Of a stretch of 64,000 bases of DNA, positions 36,296-49,098 are shown piece after piece. This stretch comes from Margaritifera margaritifera. Its lineage: Eukaryota > Mollusca > Bivalvia > Unionida > Margaritiferidae. The stretch is from NCBI GenBank assembly GCA_029931535.1, contig JAQPZY010001250.1, positions 434,001-498,000 on the forward strand, read 5' to 3'. Position 1 is the first letter of the stretch; each line of letters starts with the position of its first letter. A program made the position numbers and the translations under genes. Below the pieces are notes generated by a model. The model was not told the DNA's origin, did no database searches, and saw only the letters and a list, made by a program, of their open reading frames with translations.

Positions 36296-36970
36296 CAAAA
36301 CTCAAATCCATGCACTGTGTTCACTTGTTATACTTATCCCCCAATCAAGTAAGTGTATGTAAGGTTACAAGTATAGGATAGTTTCTTAAGTTTTGCGTCA
36401 GGGGCTCACCTTTGTTGTAATGATGTAAAACAAAGGAATAAACACTGACTAAGTTTCTGAATATGCCTTTCAATGCCCCGTACACAAGGTTATAGGATGA
36501 AAGTCAATAGCTTTCAAGCTATAATCTAGGGGTTGCGTATCCCAAGGCGGTAAGGATTAACCATGGGGTCATTGTTACATAAGTACAAAAATATCAAGAT
36601 TAGCGGATGGGGAGCTAAATATTGCTGTGTATTTACATTCGACTTTTACAACACATTTTTTCTGGTTCTTTTGGAGGATTTAATTTTTGTATACTGTCTG
36701 TCCCAACCCCTCAGAAGAAGGAATCGAATCATACAATAAAACAATGTCTTATCTTTACACTTGCATTTGCACATCTAATATAAGTTGAGCAAAAGATAAA
36801 CGCCGAAGCAAGAAATAGTCCTGGCACTTTTAGAAAATTTCAAATGGTTAACCAGGAGGTATCATGAATTGCTATATAAAAAGTCTTCCATGTATAGTAC
36901 TGGCAAATAAATTGTCATATATTTAGACAGAGATATATGCAGCCAGGGCCAGCATAGTTTGACATGAAAC

Positions 36971-37023
<53 letters not shown>

Positions 37024-40000
37024 AAATCAAAAGTTCAGAAAGCAGGAAATAACTCACACTTATATGATTTGATTATTTATTTACCTATCTTCAAAGCAGA
37101 AACGGAAGCAATTTTTAAGCAAAAACATCGTAAAAGATTATGTTAGAAGATATAGGATAACATTTAAAATGGATTCACGAGTAAAAATCACAAATAACTG
37201 CAGACTGTAAAAATGATTTATCAGCAATCGGGTTTTTTCCTAGAAAAAACCTCAGATGTAAATAATGGCCATTTTGAACTGCCCTCAAGCCCATAGTTGT
37301 TATTATGCTATAATAACAATATTGATGCCACAATAAATAAATGACATGTTATCACTAACAGCAACATAAGCAACAGTTTCAGGCTATTGAAATCGAATGA
37401 TTGCTTTAATTTTTTAAAAACAAAGTTGCATGAATAACATGAAAATATAAAAGTACAGATATTTCATTGATTGTTGAAACACTGTCTAGTGTTATTTTCA
37501 ACACCTATCATTTTATAATAATCTGTTCTTCGCGCACCTTGCATGATGTTCGTCCACCAAATACTTACCAATTTGATAAGTGTCACTACGATTACCTTAG
37601 AGTCTCTTTCAGAGAGTCGAAGTTATTCGACTCACATCGGAAAGAGACTAGGACGTTCCGAATGCCTGCACAGCTCGAACTAAAGTGATCATTACATCAT
37701 GACGTCATCGATATGGCTTCACTTTTTACCAAGATGTGTCGAAGCGCTGTGAACATTGCGAGAAACTGGACTTAAAATGACATACTTTTGTTTCTTATTA
37801 AATAATGGAAAAGAAAAAAATGTATACAATTTTAATAATCGCAATAACAGTCCTTAGAAAGAAAATAATAAAGGTTCCGCTCCACAGTTTTGTACTTTGT
37901 ACAGGATTTGATTTTTACAGAGAAAAAATTCCCAGGTTTTCGTCAATAGTTATCCTGGTTATTTAAAAAAAAGACCTATGATATGTTAGGTATTGTTAAA
38001 ATAACTTTTAATTCCCTTTATTTTGGTGTATGATTGCTGTGTGTAATTTGAGTTAAAGAGTATACAGCTTGGCCTTACTTCAGATGCGCATCTCTCAAAA
38101 GACTTCTAGCTCCACTTGGTGATTTTCACAGCCTGGACTTCAGAGATAAATTGAAGGAAAAAAAAAAAAAAAGAAAAGACGACCCCTCACTTAATAACTA
38201 GCCTATATTATTTATCAGATTTTTTGGTAAATTGTATAATTTATTTATTTTACTTTTAGAAGTTCGTATCGTCTGCTCTGACAAAATTATTTTTCTCTAT
38301 TTTAATAACTTCTAAAGTTAGCATACTTTCGACTATTTGCAGTTCATATTTAATGCACATGGGAGCAGCCATTTAGATCAGCTGTCTGCTTTAGGTAACG
38401 TGTTGTTTCCCTGATACCACATATCAAGTAATTTCAATCACAGTACATGAAAGTAGCACAGAGGTATTCAACATTCTCTCCATTGTGCTTGTTGGAAATG
38501 CAAACAATTTAACTTTATGCCAGTCCCAGTTTCAGAAGTGCCTAATAACTGTAGAGCAGAACCAAAGTGAAACAAAAGTTTATGAGATCTTAGGAAATCT
38601 TTAACGATTTACGAACTGCCGTAAATCGACCGGTAGGGCTTCACTTGCGAAAAACCGATGTGATCTCAATAATTGGGTCATCCGCAAAATGAATCACTCA
38701 ACAACATACCCTTTTCTTCGTGTATTTGGTAAAAGGAATCTATTAGCTTCAACCCGTGCAAATTTGATGACTTTTGTAAATACTCCTTCAGCTATTAAAT
38801 CATAGGCAATTAGTGATAGGGTACTATTCCACATACTTTCAGTGTAATGACCCTTACTTGGGGATAGATATTCAGCTAAGATTAGCACAAGAAAATGCAC
38901 AGTTCAAATCCTTGGAGTCATACATTTTTGTGAATTTGGATCGCTTGGACTCTTAGCTATGTCAAAATATAAATATAAAACAAAGTTAAATACTCGAACA
39001 TTTCACAAGCGATCAGCATTAATGTGTTTTCATCGATGGTGTAAATGGTTCTATTCTTTCCTTAGTGGATTGTTGTTGTTGTTGTTGTTGTTGTTGTTTT
39101 TTCAAACACTGTACAGACCAAGCCCTATGTAAATGTGATAAACAATGAAATCAGGTTGGTCAAATATGTTATGGCTATCGTTAGGACTAGTGTTGAGCGA
39201 TCGCCACACTTGTTAGCAGAAGAAAATCATCAAAGTTACTTTGCAATGTAAAAATAACGATCATATTGCATTCAAGAAAGATCGAAATCAATGGACTCTG
39301 CTCTTGACATCATCGACTGAAAGGTTTCTGATATGTTGCACACACACACATACATACACTATATATACATACAAGATGCAGCTGATAACAACATGGCGTG
39401 TATTATAGTGTCCCAACTCCTCTGTTTAGGGAGATTCTGGTGCTTGTCGGCAATTTTGAAAGTTTATTAAGTGCGCCAGAGGGTGACCTGCTAAGAAGAA
39501 AATATTGTTCTTTTTTATTGCTTGGTTGAATAAAAACACTACAGTCCATATTGAAAATGAACATCCGATAGCTTTTTATTTTATTCCTAACGTAAATAAC
39601 TTCCTTGTTTCATTAAAGTTAATATGTCTGCATATGATTCTAAATGAATGAATAGTTCTTTTTTATCTTCATCGTACGCTCTTCTTTGTTTATTAATTAT
39701 CTTGTTTCTTCTCCTTCGTTTGTGGATTCATATGTTTGGTAATTCTCCTATTTGTATCATTTAGAAAAAAAACTTTAATTCATTGATTAATGCATTCATT
39801 AATTTATCTCAATTACAACTAACCATTTCCGCCATCTCAGTATTCCTTCGTTTGTTGATGTGTTCATTCCTTTCTACATTCGATGAAAGTAAAATGCTGA
39901 ATAGTGAAATCGCCCATTGCATTTTTTTGTTATCACTAATACCAGCCTAAATTAAGAGTTACTTTAACAGAGTGATATCGAAGACCCTTAGAAAAATATA

Positions 40001-40870
40001 GATCTTCATACAAGTCTTGAAGCGATAAGTAATGACTAAGATTCTTCAGTCGTGGAAAAGAATGAGCTGACATATTATTATATTATTTTATTTTAAAATA
40101 TGCACGAGGAATTTATTTGCCACACAAATTATACAATTGAGCACCTTTAACTCGAATTTCTTTGATTCAGATAATGTCTATTGGTGAAACACGAGCTACA
40201 CAAAATGTGCATGTTCATTTTCAAATTATTCTGAAGCCCTACATTAAATGCAATCATGCATAATGTTTAAAACTAATTTCATTTTCAAGTTAATTTGTTC
40301 AAATATTCTGGGAATAGTTTTGTTTGGTTGAATGATTCATTGATAATGTTCCCTAATTGGGAGCTCAATTAATGCAATAAAACCAAGGCTAATGCGGTTT
40401 TAATTGGAAACTCCGTTACGGAGCCATATGAGACTTCATTATCTCAAGTGCATTTCTTCGCTTATCAAGAAAACGTAATTACGTAATTTTCCTCTTAGGA
40501 GATTGGCAAGTAATGTGCAAATAAATAAATTAATTACTTAAGCGTCTTGATAACGTTTCGTCTACTTTGCCTGTTTCTTTAATATTGTGTTTTTTTTTTG
40601 TTTTTTTTTTGTTTTTTTTTTGGGGTGGTGGTGGTCGTTCCCCTTCATTGATAGCGAATTATTTCGAAAGGAATGATAACTTAGGGATCACATGCTGTCC
40701 TCATTATTTACGCGATATAAGTAGATAGGTTTAGGACTAAATTGGGGGCGGGGGGGGGGGAGAGAAAACAAAATTTAACGATAAAACCTGCAGTGACACA
40801 GATCTTAAAATTTTTGAATAACTACCTGCACATTGAACAATTGAAATCAGGGCCATAACTTGCGAAACAA
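36296..40870. other. Intergenic DNA without recognised genes
   Basis: Contains (AG)n at 36972-37020, (TTG)n at about 39071-39098 and T/G homopolymers at 40590-40625. The minus-strand frame at 38694-38900 (67 codons) has no family I recognise and no clear splice sites. Confidence 0.5.
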
Positions 40871-40879
40871 GTTAAATGA

Positions 40880-41077
40880 CTAGTTTGAGAGAAAAAAAGA
40901 TGGAAAAGAATCATTCGAAGGCAAAACAACACAAATCAAGTCCCTGGAAGAAACTGACGCTCTACTGACCGAAAAGAATTTCCAGGAATTCAAGATAAGA
41001 CCGTTTCTTCTCTTTAACTGCTGAGTGTTGAAACCATGTCTGATATGTTTGAGCAATACAATAACAAGATTTTCCAA
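40880..41077 (-). mobile_element. Possible LINE C-terminal scrap related to 29599-29928
   Basis: Short minus-strand frame whose nucleotide sequence around 40950-41020 resembles 29810-29900 ('ctctac.gac.gaaaa', 'caagataagacc.tttctt', 'tgctgagt.ttga'). Too short and decayed for a family name. Confidence 0.3.
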
Positions 41078-41730
41078 TTAGGCGATGTGGCAGCCATATT
41101 TATTGGCAGTAAGATTGGCGGCATTTTCATTTAGGACAACTAGACATCATTAGAAGACGTTTGTTAAAACTTCATGTGAATATGACGATCCATTGAGGAG
41201 CAGCAATAATAAGATTTCCAAGATGGCTGCCATAATGGCCATACTGGATGTCAGATCAGCACAAGTTTCATTTAGGACCAACTAAACATCATAAGAATTC
41301 CCTTGATGAAAACCCTATATAGATATGACCATCCATCTGGGGGAAAAAGCAATAACAAGATTTTCAAAATGGCGACTATGGCGGCCATATTGGAGGTCAG
41401 ATCGGCACCGATTTAATTTAGAATTAGATATCGCATAGAGTCTTCTGGTAGAAATCCTATGTTGATATCACTCTCATTCGAGGAGAAGTAGCGATAACAA
41501 GATTTTCAAGATGGCTGTCATGGCGGCCATATTAGATGTTCGAGCAGCACCATTTTTATTTTGGACCAACTGGACCATGTGATGAATCTGTGTGTGTAAA
41601 GTTTCATGGCAATCCTTCAAGTAGTTTATGAAGAGTAGATAGAACAAACTTGTCCTAACGAACGGACGGACGACTTACTATGGACAGCAGACCATCCCAT
41701 AAACTCTTCTGGTCCATGATCAGAAGAGCT
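41050..41730. repeat. Tandem array of ~143 bp units with 'aagatggc..ccat' motif
   Basis: Four units begin near 41059, 41202, 41349 and 41492 with 'caataacaagattttc', each followed by 'aagatggc', 'ggccatattgga', 'cagatcggcac' and 'ggaccaact' variants. After the last unit comes 'aagtttcatggcaatccttcaag' and a 'cggacggacgac' end, which I know as a common dispersed molluscan repeat style. Confidence 0.75.
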
Positions 41731-42158
41731 AACTAGAACCTTATGAGACTAAAATGAATGGAAGACAGATACTCGATTTGACTTCTGAGTAATCTACAAG
41801 GCACTTATATGAAAAAAATACTAATAAAGTAGAGAGAGAGAGAGAGAGAGCACATTCCAATGGCAACCGTGAATATAAAAAGCTTTAGTAATGCACGAAA
41901 ATCTTGAGAGGTTTGAAGAGTTTTTAAATGTAAGAATGCCTGACAATAGGAAGAGTTTCATTAGCTGACCTTGTCACTTTCAAAATTTAAAACTATAGTA
42001 TATATTGAGACAGAAAGAGAGACATAGAGAATTCCAAGTATACACCTAACAGAACGGAAGTGCTATCACTGGATACCTCAGGAGAATGCTTGATAACATT
42101 AATCTAATTTTTCATACGAATAAATAATATTATCATGCTGGTTAGAGAATTTAAATTC

Positions 42159-42357
42159 GTGGTATAGGCATTCGTGCGTAGCAGACATACCCGCATGTCG
42201 ACCCAGTAATTAATTCTTATCTAAGTACACAGTCCTTCTGGATTCCTACGACGGGAATCAAGGAATATAGAGGTTATTATAGAGAATTACAAATATACAC
42301 CAAACAGAGCGCATACGACATGTGCGTATGTCTGCTACGCACGAATGCCTATACCAC
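42159..42357. repeat. Perfect 32 bp inverted repeat around a 135 bp loop
   Basis: 42159-42190 is the exact reverse complement of 42326-42357 (core 'ggcattcgtgcgtagcag'). Inside the loop, 'agagaatta.aaatatacacc' repeats a stretch at about 42025. Downstream at 42420-42465 is a tRNA-B-box-like 'gggtttgaatctcc', so this may be a rearranged SINE or foldback. Confidence 0.85.
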
Positions 42358-42494
42358 CGACCTTGTAGCATCATATTTTTGGTGATGTGTGCATAGTAGA
42401 GATGGAATAGGGGTTGGTGCTTACAGGCAAGGCGTAACCCGCGTATCTGGGTTTGAATCTCCGTAGAGTACGAATTACAATTCTCTAACCTGTA

Positions 42495-42496
<2 letters not shown>

Positions 42497-42552
<56 letters not shown>
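42497..42552. repeat. (AT)n microsatellite
   Basis: Uninterrupted AT run of about 55 bases. Confidence 0.95.
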
Positions 42553-42554
<2 letters not shown>

Positions 42555-42838
42555 CAACCATAAACTAGTATTCTGATTCATAAACCCAATTAAAGTCATA
42601 TTCTAAATTCCGACACATGTTCAGAAGAGCGAGAAAGATCAACATTTGATCGTCTGACTTTAATATCTGTAATGATTACAATACTCTCAGTGGGATGTTA
42701 ATTGGCACACCCAATTAATAGAAGTGCCCGTGAAGTGCATGTTCTGGAATTATTGTTGCATATTGCGGTGAGATAGATAGTTTCCTCCTTCTGTTCCGGC
42801 TATATCTCCCTGCGGGAACTCCAATCAATCAATCTGAT

Positions 42839-42988
42839 CTTGACCATCTTATTGAACAGTTACCAGCACCTTTTGCTTGACCATCTTATTGAACAGTTAC
42901 CAGCACCTTTTGCTTGACCATCTTATTGAACAGTTACCAGCACCTTTTGCTTTACCATTTTATTGAACAGTTACCAGCACCTTTTGCT
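42839..42988. repeat. 37 bp tandem repeat, four copies, inside the LINE B endonuclease
   Basis: Units of 'cttgaccatcttattgaaca'-type start near 42839, 42876, 42913 and 42950. They repeat the coding sequence for LDHLIEQLPAPFA just before the GDLN catalytic motif. Three extra units add 111 bases, a multiple of three. Confidence 0.9.
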
Positions 42989-44340
42989 TTACATGGTGAC
43001 CTTAACGGTCACCATACACTTTGGTGCTGTAAAGATATCAACGAGATCGGGAAGAAAATATAAGACTTTGAATACACAATTTTTGCCTTTTAAATAATAA
43101 ATTGTATACATACATGTATCCTGCCACTGGATCTTACTCATTCTTAGATCTGACCATCTGCAATCCATCTCATTTACTTGACTTTTCATGTGAAGTTCAG
43201 GACGAACTTTGTGGTAGTGACCACGTTCCAGTATACTTAAGAAGTAATACTCCCCAACCTCAAGGGCTGGGGCAGAGATGGAAATTGAATAAGGCAAATT
43301 GGAAAACGTTGGCGACTTCCCGCAGTCTTGGCGAGAAGCAGGAGTGATAACAGTAACTAAACGTGGAAAGGACCATACCGACCCTTCCAACTGTCGTCCC
43401 ATATTTCTAAGAAGGTGTATTTGCAATACCATGGAACGTATTACAAATGATAAACTCCTCTGGTGTCTCTAGTCCAACAAGCTACTATCAGACCTACAAT
43501 GTGGATTCAGACGCCAGTGAAGCACAAGAAACCATGTTGTCAGACAAAGAGCATTTATTAGAGAAGATTTCATACAGAAAGAACATATAGTTGCCATCTT
43601 TCTCGACTTGGAGAGAGCTTATGACACCACATGGAAGTATGGCATGATGAATGACCTATTCAACCTAGGTCTATTTGGCCGCCTACCTAACTTTATCTCC
43701 AGTTTTTTGTTTTGAAAGATAAAAAGTTAGAGTTAATTTTGGAGCTTACTTTCGACCGTAAACTAGCCTGCCTTCCACATATTAGATACCTCAGAGACAA
43801 ATGTAAAAATCTCTGGATTTAATAAGAGTCCTGGCAAACACAGATTGAGGAGCAGATCGGAAGGTCTTGCTGCGGCTATACAGGTCATTATTAAAATCTA
43901 AATTTGAATATGGCTCAGTATTGTATCAATCAGTTTGTAAATCTTACCTTTCCTTCAGTAAGGCCTCTATGTTGAGGCAAATAAACCATCACCTTATCTC
44001 ACCCGAACAAAACTGGTTCTTCAGTATGGTACCAAACTGTCCCCTAACCTATCTAATCCCGCAAACTATGTCACCTTTAGGCCCAAAACTCAAACCTTGT
44101 AAGCTCAGAAACCAAATTTCACTCCATCTTGTGACATACGAATACGTCCTCACTTAGAAACAGCAACCATTCAGGCTGGCAATACTGCAAAATTATATAT
44201 TCCAAAATCACCACCTTGGTTACAACCCCACCACCACCAAAAAAATAATATTTGATCTTTGTGAATTAAAAAAAAACTAAATATATCCACTACTCTTTCA
44301 GAGAAAATTCAATGAAATCAGAGTATCCTATTGTGGTCAT

Positions 44341-45180
44341 ATGTCCCTGTATACAGAAATTTCAAAAGATGGAGACAAGGTTGGAGCTGATGTTGCAGCA
44401 CCGAATGGCAGCACCTCGAGCCGCTTACCTAAAGAAGCCTCCATTTTTTCCGCAGAAATTACATCCATATTCAAATCTCAGAACTACACTAAAACTTATC
44501 AGAATACAAATTTCATCATCTTTCCGGATTTTCTTTCTACTCTGAGAGCCCTGGAAAACCTGAAACTTGAGAACCCATCAATATCCCAGATATTACAGAA
44601 ACTTGATTTGCTTATACAATCTGGAAAATGTATTTTGTACTGTTGGATGCCTAGTCATATTGGTACTGAGGATAATGAAAGGGCAGATAAAGCAGCCAAA
44701 GCTGCTCTGAAGTCACCTGATCTCAAAAATTTTATAAATCAGCATGTTCTTCATATTTTGCAAAATATATGGAATACATTTTCCATAAACAACCTTTGCA
44801 ACATCAGATCCATTATTGGAGAGTGGCGTACCTCATATAGAACAAATCGTAGAGATGAGGTGGTATTGTGCCTATCGCGTATAGGATACACATACCTGAC
44901 TCATGCATACCTCCAGAAAGGTGAACCTCGACCAGAGTGCATACTTTGCCAGTGTTCACTGACAGTGGAACACATTCTTGTCGAGTGTATCGACATCCAT
45001 CCTGTCATAAAGACATTTTTTGTTCTTCGTGTGAATTCGATTAAGGAACTATATGATGATGTACCATCCATGAAAATCTTAAACCTTTTAAATGAATGCC
45101 GTTTATATAATAAATTTGGTCCATATATTTTAAGGACTTTATATCTGTCATGTTTATACTTTATTTTATATACATTTTAG
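44341..45180 (+). pseudogene. LINE B RNase H domain and C-terminal zinc knuckle
   Basis: 279 codons without interruption. The RNase HI fold begins YTEISKDGDKVGADV, where the family has a catalytic Asp (ytDGSk) that is missing here. It continues with FSAEI (catalytic Glu), IIFPDFLSTLRALENL (third acidic residue) and WMPSHIGTEDNERADKAAK (His and last Asp). The C-terminal part has ECILCQCSLTVEHILVEC, a Cys/His motif seen at the end of I- and Jockey-type LINEs. The enzyme would remove RNA from the cDNA hybrid. Loss of the first Asp suggests it is inactive. The frame is probably intact because of recent insertion or chance. Confidence 0.8.
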
Positions 45181-45340
45181 ATAATTTTAACATTTTTACA
45201 TTGTAGCACTATATGTTTATATTTATTTGGAAAACTTATCTTCCTAAAGTTTTTGTGCAATTCTTTATTTTCACATTTTCAGCACTTTACTTGTAATTTG
45301 CACCATTCAGCCATTTCTGTGCTGAGGTGCCATTAAACAT

Positions 45341-47185
45341 GCATCATATTAGTGCACTGTTCCAGTACTGGCTATTTTTAGAAGGAATCAGTGAAACACA
45401 TATCCTTGTTTTGACTTCCACCCCATAGTTTGTGGCTCTTGGATAGGTCCCTTGGGGGTAAGAACTGATAGAGTTAATGCCAGTTTGGTATGTACATTGG
45501 TCTTTTTACCCCACTAATTATGAACATAGTTGTGGGGTTGGGATCTCAATAGCTTCCAAGTTAGGACCCATGGGCTACGTCCCAGGGGGCGGTGGAGGAA
45601 GAGAGCAGGGGCGGACCCCAAGCCAATCTCAGCTGCATGTATGAATGTGTCTTTTCATGCCCAGTGAGTGTACATGTGGTTATAGGGTAGGTATCTCAAT
45701 AGTGCTATAACCCAAGGGCTGAGTTCCTGAGGGCAAGGAAAGACCCGGGACATGATCCAGAGGTACCAGTCTGAAATATGATGACACTTGAGTAGTAGGA
45801 AGCCCTCAGTATCATGCGGTGGAAAAATGATAACGACGGAGGAGACTCATACCGCCGTCGTAAGCTTTTACCTTTTTACCATCCTTCGTGATCAGTTTTA
45901 CACTACATGATACTGCTGAACCCGTCCGGCCATGGTTTACCCTCCATAGTTGACAATTTAAGCGATTTGGTATGCAGGGTGTAATGACAGAATGCCGGTT
46001 CTTTGCCACTTGACAACATCAATATCCTGTTCAGTAATGCTCTTAAGTAGACTGCGGCCATATTTTGCTATATTGATAATTACTGTCCTCAATGACGAAC
46101 AAGTAGGCCTGCTACAGCATATTGTCAGGTCCCATGACTATTTATGACTGATACTTCAAGAGCTATTACCCCAGTTCTGCCAGGTATATTCAAATAAAAA
46201 GTGATTTAATGGCTTCGTTCATAGTGTAAGTGCTCTTATGCAACTTCCATAACATGTGTACAAAAAAATATTTTGTCTTAACAATGTCGTAAACCAAACA
46301 ACTTTATCGTCTGTCTCGGTGAAAACGAGACGCCACATTGGTCTAAAAGTGGATCAAGGGAACGAGGATTCAGAAGGAAAAATATGAATAATAAAAACAG
46401 TGATTTCACATGGTATTGCAAACAAAGAGTTCTAAACATGGTAAAATGATTGACAGAGGACACAACAAAGTTTTGGATGACGCGTAAAAAGCCGCAGACA
46501 AAACTTTAATTTGAATATTGTCTTTATAAATTCGGTCAGCTGAACTGAAGTTTAAAATGCTTGTGTGCGACCTTGATATCTTGAGATCTTCCTACATCGA
46601 TAGAGATGTAGGTTTAATACGTTGCATTCTGTTGAAGTAATAGTATGTATTGAAGAAGAGGATGGAAAGGGGGGTATTTATAATCAACAGAGGCTAAGAG
46701 ATCTTGCTTCTGGTGTTACATTTCTATTTTCACTTTAAAACAATATCAGATTAACACAGGGCGCATAGGTCGAATTTTCAGAAGAATTATTATTTGTGTA
46801 TGAATGGCAGCTGTGACATCAATTTGATAGAACTGTCGATTCTTATTTATGAATGTACATGAGGCTAAACTCTTCTAGGCAAGGCTGGTTCAACCATTTT
46901 AGTGCCTTTGACCAGAATAATTGCCCACACTTGAAATCCTATGAATTTGATAGATATAATTGGAGGCACCCCAGAAGGATAGAGAAATCCCTAAACACTT
47001 TGGAGACTAATAATCGTGTCATTTTATACAAAATGTAGCAGCTTAACATACGGACGAATCGTGCTTTGACACTGACGCAAGAAAACACAGACACTAAGTC
47101 ACATTGGCAGTCGTCTTTCAAGTGATCAAGATACCACAGAGTTTCCTGCATGAATATGTTCACTCATAGTTAATGATCATTCAAA
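45341..47185. other. Intergenic DNA with repeat fragments
   Basis: Two copies of a motif like 'ggggt.ggtatctcaatag...cccaagggct' lie at 45530-45580 and 45680-45730, with a weaker relative at 36490-36560. A palindrome 'acgacgg...ccgtcgt' lies at 45834-45861. The minus-strand frame 45812-46009 (AKNRHSVITPCIP...) resembles a frame at 33690-33850 (KNPHSVVCVITSA...), suggesting one more dispersed element. Confidence 0.45.
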
Positions 47186-47396
47186 TTAAACGGTATATAA
47201 ATGATTGGTTTGGTTTGGTCTTTCACGGCACAGCAACACAAGTAGGTTAGTCAGTGCCAAGGCAAGTGGGATAAAGTACCTTGCCCTAGAACACATCACA
47301 GTAGCCGAAATGGGCTGATCAGATGGTAGGATTCGAACCCGTTCCATTTTCGGTCGCGAGTCCGTCATGCTAACCACTGAGTCACCGCGACTTATG
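47186..47396 (-). mobile_element. tRNA-derived SINE-like element
   Basis: Read on the minus strand it opens with an A-box-like 'tgactcagtggttagcatga', then 'ggactcgcgaccgaaaa' and a B box 'gggttcgaatcctacc', as in a tRNA-headed SINE. The body continues with 'cttggcactgactaacctac' and ends near 'gaccaaaccaaacc'. A related copy with the same body ('cagcaacataagtaggtta', 'agtgccaag') is at 50400-50690. Confidence 0.65.
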
Positions 47397-48850
47397 GATA
47401 TAAATGAATGCCAGATTAAGGTTAAATGTTTACTTCTGAGAAGGCTTATTTAAGCTCTGGACATCTTAAACCATTCGAAAAGAAAAAAGGAATAATCATC
47501 CCAGTAGTGTCATATTAATGTTGATATAGAGGTTTGCACTGCATCAAACTCAGTTAAACATTTTCGCAAATATTGTTGTAAACGAAATTAGAAAATCCAT
47601 GATAGGCGCATCGTTCAGTTATCATCTTCATTTTTTAAAAAAGTTAAAATGTTCAATTAGCTAACCAGGTAAGAGGAATTTGCTTTTCTGATATTCCATT
47701 TGGTGAAAGTTGGGAACATGTAGCAAAAGAGCAGTAGCTGCAAATATGGTTGTTGCAGGCTTTCATACTGAACGATAGAAACAATAACCCACAGCTAATG
47801 TGGCAGTCGCAGAGTTACATAATGCAGTATACTGCTCTTACGTAAACATGTTAACCCAAATCTGCCAAAATAAACCGTATCTTCATGTACAAGTAGAGTA
47901 ATTTAGGATAAACCATTATTGTCTTTAGAGCGACAAATGCCCTTTATGGGCATGCATGCATACATTCAAATATATTTTCACCAGTAGATAAGGAATCAAG
48001 GAATTTGTGTCTTTCTGATCCTTGGTGTATATAACAATAAATAATATATCTTGCTACACGTAGCATTCTTATTGCAATTTGATATGACAAATATGAGCTC
48101 TTCAGTTCAAGTGCTATTTCTGACAGATCTTTTCCAGATATAAATAACACTGACATGCTCAATTAGTTTTATTAAATAATCTAAGTATAAAACAAACTTT
48201 AAGGTGTAAATCATTTAAAGCGATGAAAATAATAATGAAAAAGCGTTTATAAAACCAACATTAATGACGTTTTAACGCAATACACAGAAAGCTCCACGCT
48301 ACCTTGATATGGTAGTAAACACGGCCATTTTATCAGAGGAAGCAAAATAGTTTTTCTGTACTGGATCTTCGTTGAAAATCGAATTCAAAATGAATCACGC
48401 ATGCATAAAAACAAAATATCTCATAACATGTCTTCAAGCAACATACCAGGTTACTGATATATAACAGTCAATTCGTCAATGACATGCCTAAGCAGGTGCC
48501 AATTTCCATGTATGGGATTACACGCTCCAGCATCTCATTCTTTCTTCAGTAATGTAATTTGTCATTCAAAGCAGCTACTCTTTTTGATCCAAAGAGAGTT
48601 AATCATTGGCGGACATGAGATATTTTTCTGTAACTGAGAATAGACATCTCTTTTTCCCTTCTACATGGTAGTTGCTACTGTAGATTTTCTGTGACACTGC
48701 ATGAATCGAACCAAGCAAAGTGATCTCTAAATACATGAAGAATTGTTTTTCCATTGGCCCATCGTTTAGCGACATCTAGTGTAGAATATGGAAGAAGTAC
48801 AACCAACTATCTTTGTAATTAAAGCATATTTTGCATAAGTTGTCAATGTT

Positions 48851-48883
<33 letters not shown>

Positions 48884-48933
48884 CCAACCAAGATTTCCCT
48901 AACGTTTTCACTTCCATCCACAAGGAGTGTGTA
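47397..48933. other. Intergenic DNA downstream of CNRIP1
   Basis: No gene seen. A 30-base poly-A on the plus strand lies at 48853-48882. Possible CNRIP1 3' UTR sequence runs leftward from 48933. A minus-strand AATAAA occurs near 48170, too far away to assign confidently. Confidence 0.45.
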
Positions 48934-49098
48934 CTATAAGTACTTCTCTTTGAGAACCTCCACGAACGTCTGTCCCTCTGGAACTCTGCATTCCAGTAGT
49001 AAAGTGTTTAATGGTTGACCCCAGCGGCAGTGTTCTGTTTCCATTTCCGAGTACAGTTTGCACTGCAGGTTTATCTTCATATACATCCCTCTTTCAAA
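48934..49098 (-). CDS. CNRIP1: CNRIP1 homologue, coding exon 3 (C-terminus)
   Basis: Terminal coding exon of 165 nt, acceptor TTTTCTCCAG before 49098, entered in phase 0, stop codon at 48934-48936. It encodes RGMYMKINLQCKLYSEME, then EHCRWGQPLNTLLLEC, and ends VEVLKEKYL. These match the CNRIP1 family blocks around 'v..kfY.....HC.WG.Pf....YeC' and the conserved KE..L C-terminus. In vertebrates this protein binds the tail of the CB1 receptor and modulates G-protein signalling from the cytosol. The C-terminal residues may serve as a PDZ ligand. Recognition is by motif order and total length. Confidence 0.87.
   Translation of the reverse strand, partial: FERGMYMKINLQCKLYSEMETEHCRWGQPLNTLLLECRVPEGQTFVEVLKEKYL

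Larger units (their letters stand above)
42770..45340 (+). mobile_element. I-type non-LTR retrotransposon with RNase H (LINE B), decayed
   Basis: Plus strand, in order: endonuclease pieces (LDHLIEQLPAPFA from 42839, HGDLNGHHTLW around 42990-43025, FLDLTICNPSHLLDF and GSDHVPVYLRS to 43250), reverse transcriptase pieces (VAIFLDLERAYDTTWKYG around 43590-43640, LPNFISSFL) and an intact C-terminal RNase H frame. The YxDD motif was not found, so the palm is deleted between about 43710 and 43745. The 3' end 'gctgaggtgccattaaac' (about 45320-45338) is typical of mollusc I/Nimb-type LINEs. Classification rests on the EN-RT-RNaseH order. Confidence 0.78.

Noticed and set aside
38694..38900. Minus-strand frame of 68 codons
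   Set aside because: Fair protein-like composition, but no family and no convincing acceptor or donor.
42420..42465. Possible tRNA gene
   Set aside because: Only a B-box-like stretch. No cloverleaf with paired acceptor stem could be drawn.
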